From: Mangrovimicrobium sp033283385
Lineage (GTDB): Bacteria > Pseudomonadota > Gammaproteobacteria > Pseudomonadales > Halieaceae
Assembly: GCA_033283385.1 (NCBI GenBank)
Contig: JAWMQQ010000001.1
Span: forward strand, 1,116,001-1,180,000
Length of the DNA stretch: 64,000 nucleotides
Reading direction: 5' to 3'
Made by a program: the position numbers and the translations under genes. This document shows positions 17,187 to 25,731 of this stretch, one piece after another. The notes below the pieces were generated by a model. The model saw only the letters and a list, made by a program, of their open reading frames with translations. It was not told the origin of the DNA and ran no database searches. Position 1 is the first letter of the stretch, and each line of letters begins with the position of its first letter.

Positions 17187-18101
17187 ATGCCCGACGCCAG
17201 CAGCCTGATTCTCCCCCTCGAGCGGTTACCCGATGCCGCCGGCTGGCTGCCGCAGCAGCCGATGCCGGTGATCGCGGTGGGCGAGGGCGCCACTGCGAAC
17301 GCCGATGTCGTCGTGGCCTCGGAGGCCGAAGCGGAGACGCTCGCCCTGCGCATCGAGCAGCAGGCGGCCGCCGCGCTGGCGCTTGTGCAGGTACTGCGGG
17401 CGGTGGAACTGCTGCCGCTGGAACTTGCCCTGAACGTGGAATCCCTCGCCTACGCCACCCTGCAGGGAGGCGCAGGGCATCGCGCCTGGTTGCAGGCGCG
17501 CGAGCACGCGCCGATGGCGATAACCGGGGGTGAGGGCGACGCGGTGCTGCTGCGGCGCGAGGGCGATGTGGTTTACGCGCTGCTCAACCGGCCGCGGGAG
17601 CGCAACTCCATGACCGTGGAGATGCGCGATGCGCTGGTCGAGTTGTTCGAACTCGTATTAATCGACGAGAGCATCGCGCGGGTGGAACTCTCCGGGGCGG
17701 GCGCCTGCTTCAGCGTCGGCGGTGAACTGCGGGAATTCGGCCTCGCCACGGATACCGGGGAAGCCCACCGCATCCGCAGTCTCTGCCTGCCGGGCCGGTT
17801 GCTGGCCCGCTGCGCGGACCGGGTGCACTGCTTCGTGCACAGCGCCTGCCTCGGCTCCGGCGCGGAGTTTCCCGCCTTTGCCGGCCGCGTCACCGCCCAT
17901 CCGAAAAGCTTTTTCCAGCTGCCGGAACTGGAGCTGGGGCTGATTCCCGGGGCCGGCGGCTGCGTCAGTATCAGCCGGCGAATCGGCCGCCAGCGCACCG
18001 CGTGGATGGTGCTCTCCGGCCGCAAGGTCAATGCCACGAGGGCGCTGGAGTGGGGACTGGTCGATGCGATCGCTGAAACAGCCGATGCGAACGCCGGATA
18101 A
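17187..18101 (+). CDS. Enoyl-CoA hydratase/isomerase-like protein with N-terminal extension
   Basis: A 304-residue protein whose C-terminal 195 residues are a crotonase fold: RPRERNSMTVEMRDAL, ACFSVGGELREFG (oxyanion hole), GSGAEFPAFAG and LPELELGLIPGAGG. Both Glu positions used by hydratases (GAEF and PELE) are kept, so hydratase activity is plausible. The first 105 residues are Ala/Leu/Glu-rich and match nothing I know, except that they end in a helix common before crotonase domains. The ATG at 17187 is the first reasonable start after the divergent promoter region. Beside the CaiB transferase and amidohydrolase it suggests acyl-CoA catabolism. Confidence 0.8.
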   Translation: MPDASSLILPLERLPDAAGWLPQQPMPVIAVGEGATANADVVVASEAEAETLALRIEQQAAAALALVQVLRAVELLPLELALNVESLAYATLQGGAGHRAWLQAREHAPMAITGGEGDAVLLRREGDVVYALLNRPRERNSMTVEMRDALVELFELVLIDESIARVELSGAGACFSVGGELREFGLATDTGEAHRIRSLCLPGRLLARCADRVHCFVHSACLGSGAEFPAFAGRVTAHPKSFFQLPELELGLIPGAGGCVSISRRIGRQRTAWMVLSGRKVNATRALEWGLVDAIAETADANAG

Positions 18102-18161
18102 ATCGACACAATAGTCGAGATAGCCGACGCGGGTGGCGAATGCGTTGAAACGGTTTCCGAT

Positions 18162-19568
18162 TCAGCCTGCGGCGTAAATCAGCTGGCCGTCGCGCCAGGT
18201 CATGCGCACGTCGGCGGCATCCAGCCGCTCGCGCACCTGCTCCCAGGGCAGCCTGAGCAGGCACAGGTCCGCGGGCGCGCCCGGTTTCATTTCCCCCAGG
18301 CCGACCCCCGGCGCATCAGCCGGCGACAGGTAGAGAGCCAGCGCCTGCTCCGGCGTGAGTAATTCATCCTCGCCCATCACCACACCCGAACGGGTGCGGC
18401 GACTGACCGCGGCGCGCATCCCCGCCCAGGGGTCGGCGCCGCCGAAGGGCGCGTCGGAGCCGGCGGCCAGCGGCACGCCAGCCCGCAGGAAACCGGCGCA
18501 GCGATACAGCCAGAGCTGGTCCACGCTGTCCACCTCCGCCCGGTACTGGTCGCCACGCTCGGCGATAAAGTGAGGCTGGGTGACGACCCGCAGTCCCGCC
18601 GCGCGAATCTGCTGCAGCATGTCCGGCGGGGCGACCGAGGCGTGCTCGATGCGGTCCCCCGGCCGGACGCCAGCGGCCTCGATGGCGCCGAGTGCGAATA
18701 CCAGTTCGGTGAGGGTGACACAGTGCACCGCCACGCTGCGCCCGGCAGCGTGCGCCGCTGCGATATCGGCGCTGAGCCGGCCGAGGTCCGGCAGCTGTGA
18801 TTCCAGCAGGTGTACCTTGAACTCGCCGCGCGACAGCAGTGCGTCCGGCTGGCAATCCGCAATCTCCTCGGAGCCCATCATGCGCACACGCTGGAGCAGC
18901 TTTCCCTGTGCCTGCGCTGCGCGAAAGTACGCCCACTCGCCGGCGCCGTTGTGCGGCGTGGTATCGGTAATGCCGGTCACGCCGTGGCTTGCCAGTACCG
19001 CGCTGGCCGCACCGAGATCGGGAAACTGCCCCTGCAGTTGTCCGCGCAGCCAGCGGTCGGATTCGTAGAGCCGGCCGGTATACCTGCCGCGCACCAGTTC
19101 CAGCCCCGGTGGCGCTTCGTCCAGCGGAATCGCCAGCGTCGCCAGCGCGCGGCTGTTGAGTACCCACAGCCGCCCGCCGCGGTGCTGGATGCGGGCCGGG
19201 CGGTCGGGAATGTGCCGGTCCAGCCAGTCGCGGTCGATATCGCCTGCCACCGAGGCGTGGTAGCCGATGCCGCGCAGCCATTCGCCGGTTTCGGTGTTGC
19301 GCGCGCGCAGTGACGCGGCCAGCGCCGCTTCCGTGGCGACCTCGGGCGGCCCGCAGCGCAGGGACTCCAGCGAGGCTGCCAGCGAGACGAGGTGGATGTG
19401 GTGGTCGTGCAGTCCCGGCAGCAGCAGGCCGCCAGCGCCATCGATCACGTTGTCCGCATCGCCCGTGGGCAGGGCGTCGCCGATCGCGTCGATGCGGGAT
19501 TGCGCGATGCGCAGGTCTGTTGGGGTTTCGCGCCCGAGCAGTTGTACGTTGCGCAGCAGGGTGGTCAC
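18162..19568 (-). CDS. Amidohydrolase, YtcJ-like (Amidohydro_3)
   Basis: A 468-residue metal-dependent hydrolase. LPGLHDHHIHLVSL contains the HxH metal pair, VAVHCVT and RIEHASV supply the later histidines, and AAGSDAPFGGADPWAGM the catalytic Asp. The end MKPGAPADLCLLRLP is typical of the group. YtcJ-like enzymes hydrolyse amides or formamides; the substrate is unknown. The ATG at 19568 overlaps the stop of the CaiB gene by four bases (ATGA), so the pair is translationally coupled. Confidence 0.85.
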   Translation of the reverse strand: MTTLLRNVQLLGRETPTDLRIAQSRIDAIGDALPTGDADNVIDGAGGLLLPGLHDHHIHLVSLAASLESLRCGPPEVATEAALAASLRARNTETGEWLRGIGYHASVAGDIDRDWLDRHIPDRPARIQHRGGRLWVLNSRALATLAIPLDEAPPGLELVRGRYTGRLYESDRWLRGQLQGQFPDLGAASAVLASHGVTGITDTTPHNGAGEWAYFRAAQAQGKLLQRVRMMGSEEIADCQPDALLSRGEFKVHLLESQLPDLGRLSADIAAAHAAGRSVAVHCVTLTELVFALGAIEAAGVRPGDRIEHASVAPPDMLQQIRAAGLRVVTQPHFIAERGDQYRAEVDSVDQLWLYRCAGFLRAGVPLAAGSDAPFGGADPWAGMRAAVSRRTRSGVVMGEDELLTPEQALALYLSPADAPGVGLGEMKPGAPADLCLLRLPWEQVRERLDAADVRMTWRDGQLIYAAG

Positions 19569-20584
19569 GATGCGCTCCCGGCCAGGCAGTGGCGCACGGT
19601 GCGCTCCAGCGCGATGTCCAGCAACTGGCCACCGCCGTCGCGCCAGGCGCGCCAGCCGGCGAGGGCCGCGTGCAGCCCGGTGAGCGGGTCGGCGATGGCG
19701 TCGCCGACGATCTCCCAGCGGCCGGTGCGCGCGTGGTGCGCCGCCGACAGGCCCGCGGCAATCGCGGCGTCGTCGCCGTAGGCGATCCAGTTGGCTTCAG
19801 GCTCGGCGCGGCCGTAACCGCTGATGCCCAGCCAGGTGAGCCCCGGCTGCGCGTCGATCATGTCTTCGGCGATGATGCCCATCTGGCGCAGGGCGCGGGG
19901 CCGCGAGGCTTCCAGCACGATATCCGCGCCGCGGATCAGTTCGCGCAACTGCTCGCGCCCGGCTTTCGTGTGCAGTTCCAGGCTGGCTTCCTGTTTTCCC
20001 TGGTTCAGGCGCCGGAAGAATTCCGCAGATCCGTTGCGTGCGCCATCCGGGCGGCGCGTGCTCTCCACCTTGATGACCTCGGCGCCTGCGGCGAGCCACA
20101 GCCGGCTGCACAGCGGTCCCGCCCACAGGGAGGAGAGGTCTACCACGCGCGGCGCGCGGTTCGGCGGCGCCGCAGGCCCGCGGTGCGCCACCTGCAGCCA
20201 GTCGCAGGGTTCGCCGGGCAGGCGCGTGGCATCGACGACGGCAAGGCCGAGCAGGCGCCCGCGCTCGACCAGGGTGGCGGTCGGCAACCGCGCGAGCAAC
20301 CCGCGCAGGCTGTCCCAGTCGCCGTTCTCAAGAACCTCCGGGCCCGCCAGCTGCAACCACGCCGGGACGAGTTCCCAGTCCTCCTGCCGCGGCAGGTTGA
20401 GCCCGACCACGCCGTCGGCGCTGGGTAGCAGACGGCAGCTGTCCGCGCCCGTCGCGTCCAGCGCGGCGCGCTCGGCGAGCAGGTCGGCGCCGGACATGCC
20501 CGGCAATACCTGCGCGCCGCACAGGGTGCGAAAGGCATCGAGGGCGCGGTCGGCGCAGGCGGAGAGGGACGTATCGGCGGACAT
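19565..20584 (-). CDS. CaiB/BaiF family III CoA-transferase
   Basis: About 339 residues, shorter than the usual 380-400. The core RVVDLSSLWAGPLCSRLWLAAGAEVIKVE is the family III signature region, followed by NQGKQEASLELHTKAGREQL and GADIVLEASRPRALRQMG. Such enzymes move CoA between carboxylic acids. The usual catalytic Asp in the family is not evident to me at its expected place, so activity should be verified. The ATG at 20584 (MSADTSLSA) is preferred; two upstream in-frame ATGs exist. Coupled to the downstream amidohydrolase. Confidence 0.75.
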   Translation of the reverse strand: MSADTSLSACADRALDAFRTLCGAQVLPGMSGADLLAERAALDATGADSCRLLPSADGVVGLNLPRQEDWELVPAWLQLAGPEVLENGDWDSLRGLLARLPTATLVERGRLLGLAVVDATRLPGEPCDWLQVAHRGPAAPPNRAPRVVDLSSLWAGPLCSRLWLAAGAEVIKVESTRRPDGARNGSAEFFRRLNQGKQEASLELHTKAGREQLRELIRGADIVLEASRPRALRQMGIIAEDMIDAQPGLTWLGISGYGRAEPEANWIAYGDDAAIAAGLSAAHHARTGRWEIVGDAIADPLTGLHAALAGWRAWRDGGGQLLDIALERTVRHCLAGSAS

Positions 20585-20644
20585 GCCGTGCATTATGCCT
20601 GAAACCGCGGCGGCTTCAGGCACCGCGCCGTGGCGGCGGCGGGA

Positions 20645-21514
20645 TTATTCCGGGTAGGCCTGCGCTCGGCTGGGCGGCTGGCCGAACAGGCGCTTGTACT
20701 CGCGGCTGAATTGGGAAACGCTCTGGTAGCCGACCTGCCAGGCCGCCTCGCTGACGGTCTTGTGGTCCGAGGCCACCAGCTGGTGCGCCCGGTGCAGGCG
20801 GATGGCCTTGATGTACTGCAGCGGCGAGGCGTTGGTGACGGCCTTGAAGTGCTGGTGCAGGGCGCTCTGGCTCATGCTGGCGATGTCCGCCAGGGTGGTG
20901 ACCTCCAGCGGCTGGTCGAAGTGCTGCTGGATGTGGCGGATCACCCGGGCGATGCGCTGGTGGTGGCGGTCGCGGGTGACGAAGGCCGCGAGCTGCGCAC
21001 CCTGGGGGCTGAGCAGGCCGTAGAACAGCAGTTCGCGAATCAGCATGGGCGTGAGCACCCGGCGTTTCTGCGGGTCGGCCAGACTGCTCACCAGCCGCTG
21101 CACGGTTTCCACCAATGCCGGGGAGACCGGGCAGGTACAGACGCCGCGGCTGGGCGTGAACTCGGGCTCCAGTTCCGGCAGCTCCTGCAGCAGTTCCATG
21201 ATCACCCGGCTGTCCACGTCGATCTTCAGCGCCAGGTAAGGCTCCTGCGGGCTGGCCCGGGTGACCATCGCCTCCATCGGCAGCGGCACGGTGAGCGCCA
21301 GGAAGCGGCCCGGGTCGTAGACGTAGGATTCGCCGCCGAGGAAGCTCTGCTTCTGCCCCTGGATGACGATGTAGAACACCGGCTGGTAGATGATGGCGTT
21401 GCAGCTGGTCGGGCTGTCCGCGCGGATCAGCGTGAGTCCCGGGTAGATGGATGTGTCCAGCGCCGGCTCCGGCAGCATCGCCAGCATGGTGTCTACGCAG
21501 TGTCGGTTGAACAT
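20645..21514 (-). CDS. AraC-family regulator, YqhC-like
   Basis: A 289-residue regulator with an AraC_N-type cupin sensor domain (residues 1-180; YQPVFYIVIQGQKQSFLGGE, DPGRFLALTVPLPMEA) and two helix-turn-helix motifs at the C-terminus (LADIASMSQSALHQHFKAVT; SEAAWQVGYQSVSQFSREYKR). This architecture is that of E. coli YqhC, which activates aldehyde-reducing enzymes including an aldo/keto reductase. Here the gene diverges from an aldo/keto reductase gene with a triple repeat between them, so regulation of that gene is likely. Confidence 0.88.
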   Translation of the reverse strand: MFNRHCVDTMLAMLPEPALDTSIYPGLTLIRADSPTSCNAIIYQPVFYIVIQGQKQSFLGGESYVYDPGRFLALTVPLPMEAMVTRASPQEPYLALKIDVDSRVIMELLQELPELEPEFTPSRGVCTCPVSPALVETVQRLVSSLADPQKRRVLTPMLIRELLFYGLLSPQGAQLAAFVTRDRHHQRIARVIRHIQQHFDQPLEVTTLADIASMSQSALHQHFKAVTNASPLQYIKAIRLHRAHQLVASDHKTVSEAAWQVGYQSVSQFSREYKRLFGQPPSRAQAYPE

Positions 21515-21670
21515 CGCGGGGGTTCCTGGTGGGTATCGTCACAGTGTAGGCATTGCGCGGTGCATGTGAAGTCCCGCGCGGGCAATGCTGGAGGAATAGG
21601 CAAATCCCCCGGATGATCCGGTCAGCGCGCACACCGGCCGGCCCCCATACTGTGTTCACGGGATCAACTT

Positions 21671-21711
21671 TCCACTGGATCTACTGTCCACTGGAGCGAT
21701 CGTCCACTGGA
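21671..21711 (+). promoter_or_regulatory. Triple operator-like repeat TCCACTGGA, 16-bp period
   Basis: The nonamer TCCACTGGA (palindromic except at its centre) occurs three times at 21671, 21687 and 21703, exactly 16 bp apart, ending 21 bp before the aldo/keto reductase ATG. The spacing puts successive sites on alternating faces of the helix. It lies between the divergent AraC-family gene and its likely target, but so close to the start codon that it could instead act as a repressor site or an mRNA element. Confidence 0.65.
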
Positions 21712-21732
21712 CCAACAACGGAGTATCGACAC

Positions 21733-22758
21733 ATGCAAACCCGCAAACTCGGCAGTCAGGGACTCAGTGTTTCAGCCATCGGGCTGGGCTGTATGGGAAT
21801 GTCCGACTTCTACGGCAGCAGCGACGAGGCGGCCAACCTGTCCGTGCTGGCCAGCGCGCTGGAGCAGGGCGTCACCTTCTGGGATACGGCCGACATGTAC
21901 GGGCCGTTCACCAACGAAAAACTGCTGGGGCGCTTCTTCCGCGAGCACCCCGGCGGCCGCGAGCGCGTGCAGCTGGCGACCAAGTTCGCCAATGTGCGCA
22001 ACGAGAAGGGGGATTTTCTCGGCGTCAACGGCAGGCCGGAGTACGTGAAATCCGCCTGCGATGCCAGCCTGCAGCGGCTGGGGGTGGAGTGCATCGACCT
22101 CTACTACCAGCACCGGGTGGACCCCGAGGTGCCCATCGAGGAGACCGTCGGCGCCATGGCGGAGCTGGTGCAGGCGGGCAAGGTGCGCTACCTGGGGCTC
22201 TCCGAGGCGAGTGCGAGGACCATCCGGCGGGCGCATGCGGTGCACCCGATTACCGCGCTGCAGAGCGAATATTCGCTGTGGTCGCGGGAGGTCGAGGCGG
22301 AGATCCTGCCCACCTGCTGGGAGCTGGGGATCGGCTTCGTCGCCTACAGCCCGCTGGGCCGCGGCTTCCTCACCGGTGCCATCCGCAGTCGTGAAGACCT
22401 CGAGGCCGATGACTGGCGCCTGAACAACCCGCGTTTTTCCGAGGAAAACTTCCACGTCAACCTGAAGCTGGTGGCGGCGGTGGAGCAACTGGCGGCGGAA
22501 AAAGGCTGCACTACCGCGCAGCTCGCGCTGGCCTGGCTGCTGGCGCAGAGCGAGCGGGTGGTGGCGATTCCCGGCACGCGCAGTATCAGGCGCCTGGCGG
22601 AAAATGCCGGCGCAGTCGACGTGGCGCTGAGCGCGGGCGAACTGGCGCGGCTGGACGAGGTACTCGCCGGTATCGAAGTGGTGGGAAGCCGCTATCCCAC
22701 GGCGGCGGTGTCGCTGCTGGCCGGCGATACGCCGGAGCCCAGGCGCGCCGCGGGCTGA
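21733..22758 (+). CDS. Aldo/keto reductase
   Basis: A 341-residue NADPH-dependent aldo/keto reductase of the YajO/AKR13-like type. The catalytic tetrad is visible as Asp and Tyr in WDTADMYGP, Lys in LATKFA and His in YYQHRVD. Substrate-independent core motifs GLGCMGMS, YLGLSEAS and VAYSPLGRGFLTG are present. It would reduce aldehydes or quinones in the cytoplasm. The ATG at 21733 is chosen because homology begins there. Probable target of the divergent YqhC-like regulator. Confidence 0.9.
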   Translation: MQTRKLGSQGLSVSAIGLGCMGMSDFYGSSDEAANLSVLASALEQGVTFWDTADMYGPFTNEKLLGRFFREHPGGRERVQLATKFANVRNEKGDFLGVNGRPEYVKSACDASLQRLGVECIDLYYQHRVDPEVPIEETVGAMAELVQAGKVRYLGLSEASARTIRRAHAVHPITALQSEYSLWSREVEAEILPTCWELGIGFVAYSPLGRGFLTGAIRSREDLEADDWRLNNPRFSEENFHVNLKLVAAVEQLAAEKGCTTAQLALAWLLAQSERVVAIPGTRSIRRLAENAGAVDVALSAGELARLDEVLAGIEVVGSRYPTAAVSLLAGDTPEPRRAAG

Positions 22759-22785
22759 GGTCCCGCGGCCTGCGCCCGGCCGCGG

Positions 22786-23871
22786 TCAGGCGAGCAACTG
22801 CTCGAGGAAGGGCGCCAGGCGGTCGAGGTCGAAGCGCATGGCGTTTTCCCACACGTGTACCTCGGTCCACGCGAATCCGGGAATTGCCGCCGGGGCCAGC
22901 CGGGCAAACAGGAAGGTCCCGGTTTCCGCCGCCAGCGCGTGGTGCTTTTGCAGCAGCGCGTCGGCGTCTCCTTCGAGGTACAGGCGGAAAAAATTCACCT
23001 GCGGCGGGGCGGGGCTCACCCGGGCCCGGTCGAAACTGTCGAATACCTGCGCAATCTCCTGCGCTCGCGCCACCCAGCCAGGCAACTGCGGCAGTACCGC
23101 GTGCATGCGCTGCCGCGCGGAGGTGTAAAAGGGCGACTGGTCGAACAGGTTGCCGCCGTAGCGCCGCTGCCACACCCGCGCCTCGGCGATGAAGTCGCTG
23201 TCCCCCAGCAGCATGCAGCCGCACAGCGCGCCGATATCCTTGTAGAACGACACGTACAGGCTGTCGAACAGCCCGGCGATCTCGTCCAGGGGTTTCCGGT
23301 AGGCGGCCGCGCACTGCCAGATGCGCGCGCCGTCGAGGTGGCAGGGTATTTCCCGTGAGCGCAGCCATTCGCTGATGGCGCAGAGCTCGTCCCATGCGTG
23401 CAACTGGCCGCCCAGGGGGCGGCACGGCACTTCGATCAGCGCCGCGCCGGGCAGTATCGCCAGCTTCTCGAAATCGGCGATTTCGAGCAGGCGCTCGCGG
23501 TTGGTTTCAGACGCGCCGAATTGCAGGCGCCGCAGGCCGAGCAGGTGCTGGTAACCCAGGTGTTCGGCGGTCTCGAGGTGGGCAGTGGGGTGCATCGCCA
23601 GCGTCGGGTTGCCGCTGCGATCGCACCAGATGCGCAGGGCGATCTGCTGGGCCATGGTGCCTGAGGGCATGAACACCGCGGCCTGTTTGCCGAACATGGC
23701 CGCCACCTCGGCCTCGAAGCCCTGCAGGTAACTCCCCTCGCCGTACATGTCGGGGAAATCACCGTCGCACAGCTGGTCCGCGATGGCGACAAGCCGCTCG
23801 CGGATGGGCCGGGGCTGCTCGTGACCGCCCAGCGGATTGTCGCACTGCGAGAGCAGGGCCTTGGTGTCCAT
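22786..23871 (-). CDS. Threonine aldolase-type PLP-dependent lyase
   Basis: A 361-residue fold-type I PLP enzyme of the beta-eliminating lyase/threonine aldolase family. Landmarks are GDFPDMYGEGSYLQGFE, the PLP-stacking region FMPSGTMAQQIAL, LDGARIWQC (Asp-Gly-Ala-Arg) and SFYKDIGALCG with the Schiff-base Lys. Members cleave beta-hydroxy amino acids to glycine and an aldehyde, or eliminate. GGGGGAC precedes the ATG at 23871; the long upstream open frame overlaps the next gene and is not used. Convergent with the aldo/keto reductase. Confidence 0.85.
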   Translation of the reverse strand: MDTKALLSQCDNPLGGHEQPRPIRERLVAIADQLCDGDFPDMYGEGSYLQGFEAEVAAMFGKQAAVFMPSGTMAQQIALRIWCDRSGNPTLAMHPTAHLETAEHLGYQHLLGLRRLQFGASETNRERLLEIADFEKLAILPGAALIEVPCRPLGGQLHAWDELCAISEWLRSREIPCHLDGARIWQCAAAYRKPLDEIAGLFDSLYVSFYKDIGALCGCMLLGDSDFIAEARVWQRRYGGNLFDQSPFYTSARQRMHAVLPQLPGWVARAQEIAQVFDSFDRARVSPAPPQVNFFRLYLEGDADALLQKHHALAAETGTFLFARLAPAAIPGFAWTEVHVWENAMRFDLDRLAPFLEQLLA

Positions 23872-23936
23872 TCGATGTCCCCCGGAAAAGTTCGCAGCAA
23901 GGTTAGCAGCTTTTGGCGCCCGCACCGCCTGTCGGA

Positions 23937-24425
23937 TCAGTCCGCGAAGCGGGCCAGTCGCTGTTCGACCAGTTCGCGAAACTCGGGGCGCCAGTCGTGC
24001 GACTGGCCGCGCACGAACTGCCGGATTCCCGGGTTGGCGAGCAACTCGTCGATCACGCTGGCCGTGCCACTGAACTCGTCGGGATCGTGGGTGAGGGTCA
24101 ACTGGCGTACGTAGGCGCCCTGCATCGATGAGAACAGGTTGCGCAACAGCATGAGGAAGCGAAAACGCTGCACTTCGGTCAGTTGCTCCAGTCCCCGGCA
24201 ACCGGTGAGGAACAGTCCGGCGACTTCGGGGTTGAGGATAAAGGCGTCCCGGGCGGCATTGCCGGCCTGCACATTCTGCTCGAATGCGGCCAGGCGGGAG
24301 AGTTCGAGATTGCTGGAGATCATGCCGGTGCTTTGCCGGACCTGCACGGCCAGGTAAACCAGCGAGATGAAAACCGCGATTGCACCGACCATTTCGGCGC
24401 TGGCGTTGATCGCTTCCCAGTTCAT
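23937..24425 (-). CDS. Hypothetical protein with N-terminal membrane helix
   Basis: A 162-residue protein starting at ATG 24425 with AGGAGAG eight bases upstream. Residues 8-27 (SAEMVGAIAVFISLVYLAVQ) form one membrane helix; the rest is a soluble helical domain (FEQNVQAGNAARDAFILNP, RFLMLLRNLFSSMQGAY). This layout, a helix plus a cytoplasmic all-helical domain, is common in uncharacterised marine gammaproteobacterial proteins; I cannot assign a role. A 15-bp tandem repeat lies just upstream, between this gene and the thioesterase-like gene. Confidence 0.7.
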   Translation of the reverse strand: MNWEAINASAEMVGAIAVFISLVYLAVQVRQSTGMISSNLELSRLAAFEQNVQAGNAARDAFILNPEVAGLFLTGCRGLEQLTEVQRFRFLMLLRNLFSSMQGAYVRQLTLTHDPDEFSGTASVIDELLANPGIRQFVRGQSHDWRPEFRELVEQRLARFAD

Positions 24426-24435
24426 GGTGCTCTCC

Positions 24436-24570
24436 TTTGCGGTTCTGGCCTTTGCGGTTCTGGCCTTTGCGGTTCTGGCCTTTGCGGTTCTGGCCTTTGC
24501 GGTCCTGGCCTTTGCGGTCCTGGCCTTTGCGGTTCTTGCCTTTGCGCTTCCGGCCTTCGCGGTTCTCGTT
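24436..24570 (+). repeat. 15-bp tandem repeat, 8-9 copies
   Basis: The unit TTTGCGGTTCTGGCC is repeated head to tail from 24436 to 24555 (eight copies, later ones with 1-2 changes) plus a ninth degenerate copy to 24570. It fills the gap between the genes at 24592-25299 and 23937-24425 and ends ten bases before the latter's start codon. Being a multiple of three, it keeps frames open on both strands. Confidence 0.95.
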
Positions 24571-24591
24571 GCCGGGGCGGGACCGGTCTGG

Positions 24592-25299
24592 TCAGGGCTC
24601 CTGCAGCGTAATCCACAGGGAGCGCGCATGCGCCAGCACGCGGCCGCTGGCGTCGGCGATCGCCGACCCCGCGCTGGCCTTGCGGCCCTCCACGCCCAGC
24701 GACCAGCAATACACCACCAGCGACTCGTCGCCGGGTACGCTGGCCAGCAGCTCCACCGACAACTCGCCCAGCAGCGCGGGGGTGCCCACCTCGCCCAGTA
24801 CCGCGAAGTATCCGGGACAGTCCAGCGCCGCCCAGACGATCTCCGGGCGCACCCGCCCCTGTGTATCGAGCATCTCCCCGCGCGGCGTCCAGGCGCAGGC
24901 CAGCAGGCTGGAATCGGGCAGCGGGCCGGGGAATATGCACAGGCCGTCCCCGGTGCGCTCGGGGCCGCAGACATAGCAGCCGGGGTACATGTGCTGGCGA
25001 TGGCCGGGGTAGCCGCTGGCTGCTTTTCCGGCCGCCTCCAGCGTCGGTGCATCGGGGATGTCGGTGTCGAGCTGCGTGGGCCACGCTCGCGCCACAAGGG
25101 TGTCGCCGTCATAGAGCGCGAGCCCTTCCGCCTCGCGTTTAACGTTCAGCGGTGTTTCCAGCGGCGGCGGAACCTGCAGGCGTACGCGACTCGCGCCCTC
25201 GATATGGGCGGCCAGCAGGCCGCAACTGTAGCCCCCGTTGCCCGAGGTGGGCGGGCCGTTGCAGTGGGCCGGGATCAGGACGACAGCATCTGTTGGCAT
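24592..25299 (-). CDS. Thioesterase-like hotdog-fold protein
   Basis: A 235-residue protein with the N-terminal GPPTSGNGGYSCGLLAAH segment and a CYVCGPE Cys pair, then LDCPGYFAV and a final hotdog strand GEVGTPALLGELSVELLA. I place it with uncharacterised double-hotdog proteins related to acyl-CoA thioesterases, based on the GGYSCG helix start and the second-half pattern; acyl-CoA hydrolysis is inference. Starts at ATG 25299 and is followed by the EthD and amidohydrolase genes upstream on the same strand, a likely transcription unit. Confidence 0.6.
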   Translation of the reverse strand: MPTDAVVLIPAHCNGPPTSGNGGYSCGLLAAHIEGASRVRLQVPPPLETPLNVKREAEGLALYDGDTLVARAWPTQLDTDIPDAPTLEAAGKAASGYPGHRQHMYPGCYVCGPERTGDGLCIFPGPLPDSSLLACAWTPRGEMLDTQGRVRPEIVWAALDCPGYFAVLGEVGTPALLGELSVELLASVPGDESLVVYCWSLGVEGRKASAGSAIADASGRVLAHARSLWITLQEP

Positions 25300-25366
25300 C
25301 GCTCAAGGCTCCGCTGATGGGATCGCTGGATTATAGCTCGGGGCGACGCCGGTTAGCCGCCTTGTG

Positions 25367-25723
25367 CTATTCGCACTCCACGACCGTGGCGATCCGGAAG
25401 GAGCTGCGGTCGAAGAGGTTTTGCTCATCGGCGATGATCTCATCGGGCATGATGGTGCTGGAGAGATAGGCCACCGTGCCCCTGAACACCGCTTCGTCGT
25501 CAAACCACAGCTCGGTTATCACGTCGAAGGGAAGGTCGCCGCCAGGGCCGGTCTCCGGGTGGGGCTGGGGCTCGATGTAGCGCCGGATGTAGCGCTGCAT
25601 GCCCTGGGAGTACTTCGCGCACAGGGGCGCGTGGTGATTTTCGTAGTAGTCGCGAAACGCCTCGACCGAGAGGTCGCCGCGGCGCTTCATGAACAGCAGG
25701 ATCTTGTAGGTCTTGTCACTCAT
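25367..25723 (-). CDS. EthD-domain protein
   Basis: About 118 residues; the ferredoxin-like EthD fold is recognisable from LLFMKRRGDLSVEAFRDYY, the NHHAPLC segment, and the central YIRRYIEP. EthD proteins accompany catabolic gene sets (ethers, polyketide-like compounds) and may act as small cyclases or dehydratases. The ATG at 25723 has GAGG seven bases upstream; an ATG at 25735 overlapping the previous stop (ATGA) is the alternative. It is coupled to the amidohydrolase gene upstream. Confidence 0.8.
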   Translation of the reverse strand: MSDKTYKILLFMKRRGDLSVEAFRDYYENHHAPLCAKYSQGMQRYIRRYIEPQPHPETGPGGDLPFDVITELWFDDEAVFRGTVAYLSSTIMPDEIIADEQNLFDRSSFRIATVVECE

Positions 25724-25731
25724 ATCCGGCC

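Noticed and set aside
24367..25317. 316-codon plus-strand frame with LAFAV repeats
   Set aside because: Arises from the 15-bp tandem repeat and the complement of the thioesterase-like gene; no ribosome site or homologous sequence.
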